From Pirellulaceae bacterium (GTDB lineage Bacteria; Planctomycetota; Planctomycetia; Pirellulales; Pirellulaceae), in assembly GCA_013002105.1 (NCBI GenBank), contig JABDKS010000653.1, positions 1 to 6,819 of the forward strand: a stretch of 6,819 nt of DNA. The letters run 5' to 3'. The notes under the pieces are model-generated. The model did no database searches and was not told the DNA's origin. It worked only from the letters and a program-made list of their open reading frames with translations. This document shows, piece after piece, positions 5,449-6,819 of the stretch. The number at the start of each line of letters is the position of its first letter. Position 1 is the first letter of the stretch. The position numbers were made by a program, and so were the translations under genes.

Positions 5449-6819
5449 CACGCTGGCATTCATCTGTTTCGGTTTGCGTACTCGCGTGCGCCGCAGTTCT
5501 GCAGACCATCAACCCGCCTTGCAGTTCCCCGGCGGTCGCTGGCAGCCCGTGGCATAACGTTGTCCGACGCACGACCAACGACCGCGACGAAGATTTGATC
5601 CGTTCGTTGCTGCTGCTACGACGCTTCGATGATGCCGAAACCATTTGTCGCGAACAGATTCAGCGAGCAGTTCCCACCTCAGACGCCGCAGCCAAATGGG
5701 CGATTCGCTGGTCCAGCGTGATGACCGAGCGACAGATTTCCAAAGAACAATTTGATGATGCCGATGTGTCGCAAGCCGAGCAACCTGTTGTCGAACTGCT
5801 GAGCGGATATCCAAATCATCGCCGAAAATTATTTCTTCAGGCACAACGTGTGAGTGTCCAGCACGCCGCTGCCCGACACGATGTTGTGATTGCTGCGGTC
5901 TCGCCCGCAAACGAAAAACGCACCGAAGCCGTATTCACCCGGTTGGCGCGCGTGACGCAGCGTTATCGAGAACTTGCTACGCAAGTCGATGCCGAGCGAG
6001 CGGCAACCGATGCCGGTCCCACCAGCCTGGACCAAAAAAATCGATCCGCTGAACTGACGCGGCTGCAACACGAACTGCAAGTCGATATCGTCAGCATGGC
6101 GTTGATGCAGACGGAATTGTTCCCACCGGACAGTCGCGATCAAATCGCTTCGGCCAGCAAGGCCGAACAAGCCGCAGCAGATGCACTGCTGGATTTACCT
6201 ACCGGTAGCCAGGCACAGAAGGAAATCGAACGACTGAGAATTCAAGCGATGATTTTGGCCGGCAAACTGGATCAAGCCGGCCCCAGTTTGGTCGCGCTGA
6301 TTCGCGCGTCGGAACAACCAACACCGCCAAGCCTGTTGGCGATTCAAATTCAGTTGCATCAGTTAAAAAATGAAAGCAGTTTGGCCGAAAAGCGACTCGC
6401 GGAGTTTTACGGGTCCGAGCCCGACGAGGCCCCGTTTTCGATCGAAATGGATTTGGTGCGACTGGATCATTTGATCCGACAAAACGACTCATCCATTGGA
6501 TCGTGGCTGACGTCAATCCAGCGGCGCAACGGCGATTATGCGCGGCGTCGGGCCGAAGCCATTTCACTTGCCAAGCTACGGTCCGGTGGATCGAGTGAAT
6601 CGATCGACCCCTCCATCGTCGCCGCACAGGGCAAGGAGTGGCTACGGCGTGATAATCCTTCGCGTGGCGGTGACCTACTGGCGGCAGCCGCCGATGCAGA
6701 ATCCGATTCCCAGCTCGCGCTGAACTATGCCATGGAATCTGCCGCTGCATTACTGAAAGCACAGCGTGTCGAAGATGCCGCATCGGTCTTATCGCGGATC
6801 GCGGTTGCACATCCAAATG
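5445..6819 (+). CDS. Secreted helical-repeat (TPR-like) protein, 3' partial
   Basis: The frame opens with the ATG at 5445, overlapping the stop of the second ExbD gene (ATGA), and stays open for 458 codons to the window edge, so the C-terminus is missing. Residues 1-32 look like a Sec signal peptide: R3, a hydrophobic stretch at 8-19 (VSVCVLACAAVL) and an AVA cleavage site at 30-32. The mature part is almost wholly helical, rich in Ala, Leu, Gln, Glu and Arg. Weak TPR-like units are seen at 52-73 (LLLLRRFDDAETICREQI), 262-288 (ILAGKLDQAG) and 424-455 (LLKAQRVEDAASVLSRI). No enzyme motif is visible. There is no Shine-Dalgarno site, so translation is probably coupled to the ExbD genes. A periplasmic partner of the ExbD pair is inferred from this coupling. 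The helical-repeat assignment is by eye and the family is not identified. Confidence 0.8.
   Translation, partial: MTRWHSSVSVCVLACAAVLQTINPPCSSPAVAGSPWHNVVRRTTNDRDEDLIRSLLLLRRFDDAETICREQIQRAVPTSDAAAKWAIRWSSVMTERQISKEQFDDADVSQAEQPVVELLSGYPNHRRKLFLQAQRVSVQHAAARHDVVIAAVSPANEKRTEAVFTRLARVTQRYRELATQVDAERAATDAGPTSLDQKNRSAELTRLQHELQVDIVSMALMQTELFPPDSRDQIASASKAEQAAADALLDLPTGSQAQKEIERLRIQAMILAGKLDQAGPSLVALIRASEQPTPPSLLAIQIQLHQLKNESSLAEKRLAEFYGSEPDEAPFSIEMDLVRLDHLIRQNDSSIGSWLTSIQRRNGDYARRRAEAISLAKLRSGGSSESIDPSIVAAQGKEWLRRDNPSRGGDLLAAAADAESDSQLALNYAMESAAALLKAQRVEDAASVLSRIAVAHPN

Noticed and set aside
5445..5540. Lipoprotein signal (Cys at residue 15 or 26) for the exported protein
   Set aside because: VLAC at 12-15 has Leu at the -2 position and too short a hydrophobic run before it, and Cys26 follows prolines; a signal peptidase I site at AVA (30-32) fits better.
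6199..6816. 205-codon open frame on the minus strand
   Set aside because: It is antisense to the exported helical protein, has an Arg/Pro/Ser-rich composition with no motif, and the plus-strand frame has a signal peptide and operon coupling.

Overview
The window looks like chromosomal DNA of a planctomycete, most likely a Rhodopirellula/Pirellulaceae-type bacterium. The reasons are moderate GC (roughly mid-50s %), few Shine-Dalgarno sites, a protein ending in an SHD1 (Sla1 homology 1) domain, a Ser/Thr-kinase-like membrane protein with a TPR-like outer part, and tandem ExbD genes followed by a secreted helical-repeat protein. These are family-level impressions from reading the sequence; no database was searched.

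Layout, left to right. (1) Positions 1-1010 hold the 3' part of a gene for an Ala/Pro/Asp-rich protein with eight DDLFG-type repeats and a C-terminal SHD1 domain, closed by a strong intrinsic terminator at 1042-1080. (2) Positions 1212-1754 encode a GrpB/UPF0157-family protein. (3) Positions 1899-3557 encode a membrane protein with a kinase fold whose catalytic residues are largely lost (a predicted pseudokinase), one membrane helix and a TPR-like C-terminal part. A two-helix membrane protein (3573-3929) follows 15 bases later, probably in the same transcript. (4) On the minus strand, 3961-4539 encode a phospholipid N-methyltransferase-like SAM enzyme, convergent with unit 3. (5) Divergent from it across 49 bases, a tightly coupled plus-strand operon starts: ExbD-1 (4589-5008), ExbD-2 (5005-5448, GTGA overlap) and a secreted helical-repeat protein (5445 to the window end, ATGA overlap, open 3' end).

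How the genes may work together. The ExbD pair should be the peptidoglycan- or partner-contacting half of a proton-driven ExbB/ExbD-type motor. The coupled secreted protein is a likely periplasmic partner, while the ExbB stator itself is not in the window. The pseudokinase and the small membrane protein may form a signalling or scaffold pair at the membrane. No mobile element, CRISPR array, tRNA or rRNA is visible, and no stretch over 300 bases lacks a gene. The points most worth following are the degenerate kinase, the DDLFG repeats in the same chain as an SHD1 domain, and -10-like boxes placed as expected for leaderless mRNAs.
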